Positions 31,627 to 33,254 of a stretch of DNA of 33,254 bases are shown piece by piece (within the stretch, counting starts at the first letter, position 1; each line of letters opens with the position of its first letter). The notes under the pieces were generated by a model. The model ran no database searches. It was not told the origin of the DNA and was given only the letters and a program-made list of their open reading frames with translations. Source of the DNA: Deltaproteobacteria bacterium (lineage in GTDB: Bacteria; Desulfobacterota; GWC2-55-46); contig JACRCM010000108.1 in the NCBI GenBank assembly GCA_016219025.1, forward strand, positions 1 through 33,254, given 5' to 3'. The position numbers and the translations under genes were made by a program.

Positions 31627-32046
31627 CTATCTCCTGAAGGTCTGGTGGCACTTGATGCAGCCGTCCAGGAGCTTTTTGGTCAGCGAGCGCATCTGCGGCT
31701 GCTTGTTCGCCTTCGCGGCGTCGAGGAGCGAGTCGAGGTTCTTGTGAAACTCCTTGTCCATGCGCTCGAACTCCTTCATCTTGCCGGGGTTCTTAGGGGT
31801 CTTTATCTTTCCAGCCTTGAGCGCGTCATGGGCCGCCTCAACGGCCTTTGAGCCGTGCAGGCCCTCTATGGCCTTGATAACGTCCGGCGACGACTCTATG
31901 GCTACGCCTGAGACGATATCCCGGTATGCCTTGTTGACGAGCATCATCTCTGATAAGAGAAGGTTGTCGTCCGCCGAAGCAGCCGTGGGCAGCGCTATCG
32001 CGGCGCCGAAGGCAACTATGAGCGCATATCTCCTGATGACGTTCAT
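31627..32046 (-). CDS. Cytochrome c'-like periplasmic protein
   Basis: This 139-residue precursor has a signal peptide (MNVIRRYALIVAFGAAIALPTAASA, cleavage near 25). The mature part is rich in helix. A single haem-binding motif CIKCH (130-134) lies ten residues from the C-terminus, followed by QTFRR. A C-terminal CxxCH on a four-helix body is the hallmark of cytochrome c' and related class II cytochromes, which bind gases such as NO or carry electrons. Sequence similarity outside the motif is weak to my eye, so a more general c-type monohaem protein is possible. GGGAGGGA precedes the ATG well. The c-type haem must be attached by a system outside this window. Confidence 0.8.
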   Translation of the reverse strand: MNVIRRYALIVAFGAAIALPTAASADDNLLLSEMMLVNKAYRDIVSGVAIESSPDVIKAIEGLHGSKAVEAAHDALKAGKIKTPKNPGKMKEFERMDKEFHKNLDSLLDAAKANKQPQMRSLTKKLLDGCIKCHQTFRR

Positions 32047-32136
32047 TCGTGGTTCCCTCCCTATGAAAGTGGATTTGTAAAACCAAGAAGATGATTAACG
32101 ATACCACAGAGCAGGCGTTTTGTTAAGACCGGCCTT

Positions 32137-32193
32137 GCCTTGCCCCCGGTCTTTAGGCGAGCCTCCGGCGGGCAGGGCAGCCTTGGGCAAGGC
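32137..32193 (-). terminator. Weak stem-loop between REC-PilZ copy B and the cytochrome gene
   Basis: GCCTTGCCC (32137-32145) can pair with GGGCAAGGC (32185-32193) around a 39-base loop that itself has short GC-rich pairings. It lies just after the stop of the REC-PilZ gene on the minus strand. The long loop makes a real terminator uncertain. I see nothing else in this 150-bp gap apart from the cytochrome ribosome-binding site. Confidence 0.3.
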
Positions 32194-32196
32194 GCC

Positions 32197-32943
32197 TCAG
32201 TTCTTGAACCCCAGGCGCTCCGCCTCTTCGTTCACGAACGTCTCTATGGCCTGGCGGGACGCCGGGGAGATGGCGGTGAACATGACGCCGCCGCCGCGGT
32301 ATTTGGTCTCCCTGCCCTTCTCGTCGGTCGTCCAGCGGACAATGCCCTCGGCCTCGATGGCGTCCTCCATGCCGGGCAGCGTAAAGCGCAGGCGGAGCGT
32401 TTCGCCGGTCTTTATCCCGGCGTCGGCGTGGAGATACGCGCCGGTCTTACTGACGTTCAGTATGAAGCCGTCGAGCGTGGCGCCGCCGGCAGTGAAGTCG
32501 GCCGGTATCGAGACGGGCACGCGCTCCCGCGGGCTTACCCCGGCGGCGGCCTTGTCCGGGAAGAGGAGGCGGTTGCAGTGGAGTATGAGCTCCTGAGGCG
32601 AGAACGCCTTTGTGAGGAAGTCCGACGCCCCGAGCCTGCGGAGCCTCTCCTGCACGCCCCCGGCCTGGTATATGCTCGATATCACGATGACGTGGAGGCT
32701 GCCCTTGCGCCCCATGTCCCGGAGCCACGCGAGCACCTGAAACCCGTTGAGGTCCGGCAGGTCGAGGTCTAGCGTCATGAGGTCGAACGCGCCGGGGCTG
32801 GCCTTGAGCGTCTCCACGGCCTCCATGCCGTTGCGGGCATACTCCACCTTATGGCCCGCCTCGGTCAGTATGTCCCCCAGTTTCTTCCTGAAGAACATGC
32901 TGTCGTCGACCACCAGTATGTTTTTCGGCTCGTTCGTTATCAT
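32197..32943 (-). CDS. Response regulator: receiver plus PilZ-like domain (copy B)
   Basis: This 248-residue protein is a paralogue of the one at 27389, of equal length and the same domain order. The receiver has D13/D14, phospho-acceptor D59 in LMTLDLDLPD, and the lysine in FLTKAF. The PilZ-like domain (about 135-240) has NVSKTGAYL as its (D/N)xSxxG loop but reads PRERVPVSIPADF where RxxxR is expected, so c-di-GMP binding is doubtful. The ATG at 32943 has no Shine-Dalgarno sequence; a promoter-like TTGACT-15 bp-TATATC ends 9 nt upstream on the minus strand, suggesting a leaderless mRNA. It follows the P-type ATPase gene by 50 bp. Confidence 0.87.
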   Translation of the reverse strand: MITNEPKNILVVDDSMFFRKKLGDILTEAGHKVEYARNGMEAVETLKASPGAFDLMTLDLDLPDLNGFQVLAWLRDMGRKGSLHVIVISSIYQAGGVQERLRRLGASDFLTKAFSPQELILHCNRLLFPDKAAAGVSPRERVPVSIPADFTAGGATLDGFILNVSKTGAYLHADAGIKTGETLRLRFTLPGMEDAIEAEGIVRWTTDEKGRETKYRGGGVMFTAISPASRQAIETFVNEEAERLGFKN

Positions 32944-32952
32944 TGAGACGAG

Positions 32953-32979
32953 GATATATCAACATCACCGCCAAGTCAA
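32953..32979 (-). promoter_or_regulatory. Possible promoter of REC-PilZ copy B
   Basis: On the minus strand TTGACT (32979-32974) and TATATC (32958-32953) are 15 bp apart (16 bp if ATATCC is used as the -10 box). The -10 box ends 9 nt before the start codon. Confidence 0.4.
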
Positions 32980-32993
32980 AGACTCGGACGAAG

Positions 32994-33254
32994 TCATGCG
33001 CGGAGCCTGAGGACGTATTTTCCCGCCTCGGCGGCAAGCAGGAGGATGACCGGAAATGACGCGAGGAGCGCCCAGTCCTTCGCGCCCAGGGCGGCGAAGC
33101 CGAAGAATCGGCGGATGGACGGCAGATAGACGAGCGAGAGGAGGATGCCCAGCTCCACGGCTATGCCCAGCAGGACGAGCCTGTTCGTGAAGAACCCGGC
33201 CCTTACTATCGAGTCGCGCTCGGTCCTGCACGCGAAGACGTTTCCCGCCTGACC
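32994..33254 (-). CDS. P-type cation-transporting ATPase, C-terminal fragment
   Basis: The minus-strand frame is open from the window edge to a TGA at 32996-32994, giving 86 residues. It reads GNVFACRTERDSIVRAGFFTNR, then a hydrophobic helix (LVLLGIAVELGILLSLVYLP), a short loop with FFGFAALGAKDWALL, and a second hydrophobic stretch (LASFPVILLLAAEAGKYVLRLR). This is the pattern of the C-terminal membrane domain of calcium- or other cation-transporting P2-type ATPases, where NxFxxRSE-like and LxxxDW segments recur. The catalytic DKTGT region lies outside the window, so ion specificity cannot be judged. It has no start here because it is cut by the window edge. Confidence 0.8.
   Translation of the reverse strand, partial: GQAGNVFACRTERDSIVRAGFFTNRLVLLGIAVELGILLSLVYLPSIRRFFGFAALGAKDWALLASFPVILLLAAEAGKYVLRLRA

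Noticed and set aside
32965-33231. 88-codon frame near the right edge
   Set aside because: It is out of frame with the P-type ATPase C-terminus on the same strand, which has the coherent membrane pattern.

Overview
The window is about 33 kb of GC-rich chromosome from a Gram-negative bacterium. It carries LolA, an LspA signal peptidase, a CpoB-like lipoprotein, an outer-membrane barrel and a PilB-type ATPase. The gene set (FtsK-LolA, YajQ, PrmA-RsmE, REC-PilZ regulators of the myxobacterial/deltaproteobacterial style) and heavy use of Ile ATA and Arg AGG codons despite high GC suggest a deltaproteobacterial or Nitrospirota-like lineage. That placement is an inference; no rRNA is present to confirm it. 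I see no tRNA, rRNA, CRISPR array, prophage or complete insertion sequence. No stretch longer than 300 bases lacks a gene.

Layout. 1-191: AT-rich DNA that looks like the end of an insertion element and cuts off a membrane glycosyltransferase-like gene. 192-3155 (minus strand): that truncated gene, a single-anchor hypothetical protein, undecaprenyl-diphosphatase UppP and a TPR protein. 3257-4996: glutamine-dependent NAD synthetase, divergent from the TPR gene. 5022-10462: an ArsR-family regulator, a DUF2892 small membrane protein, an HAE3-type RND transporter, a periplasmic LolA-fold protein and an outer-membrane barrel. 10557-18479: housekeeping genes dcd, ftsK, lolA, yajQ, prmA, rsmE, a small unknown and hisS. 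18645-24815: a small membrane protein, pilB/gspE, engB, a CpoB-like lipoprotein, a LysM protein and dprA. 25051-28135: topA and a REC-PilZ regulator. 28153-33254 (minus strand): lspA, ileS, a cytochrome c'-like protein, a second REC-PilZ regulator, and the C-terminus of a P-type cation ATPase running off the window.

The most interesting locus is 5.0-10.5 kb. The genes together have the parts of a transport route across both membranes: inner-membrane pump, periplasmic lipid-carrier fold and outer-membrane barrel. Two 28-bp sites there (5027-5054 and 5800-5827) match at 22 positions. The first overlaps a good sigma70 promoter ahead of the ArsR gene, and the second lies just upstream of the RND gene. 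Both are imperfect inverted repeats, so the ArsR protein probably controls itself, the DUF2892 protein and the transporter set. ArsR plus DUF2892 recalls the E. coli YgaV/YgaP pair, which raises the possibility of a sulfur or persulfide signal.

A second theme is start signals. Several genes (the TPR gene, nadE, ftsK, the minus-strand REC-PilZ gene and the 84-aa membrane protein) have a -10-like hexamer only 8-12 nt before the start codon and no ribosome-binding site, as expected for leaderless mRNAs. Intergenic spaces at 8.2, 18.5 and 24.8 kb hold strong hairpins and short tandem repeats that look like dispersed repeat families.
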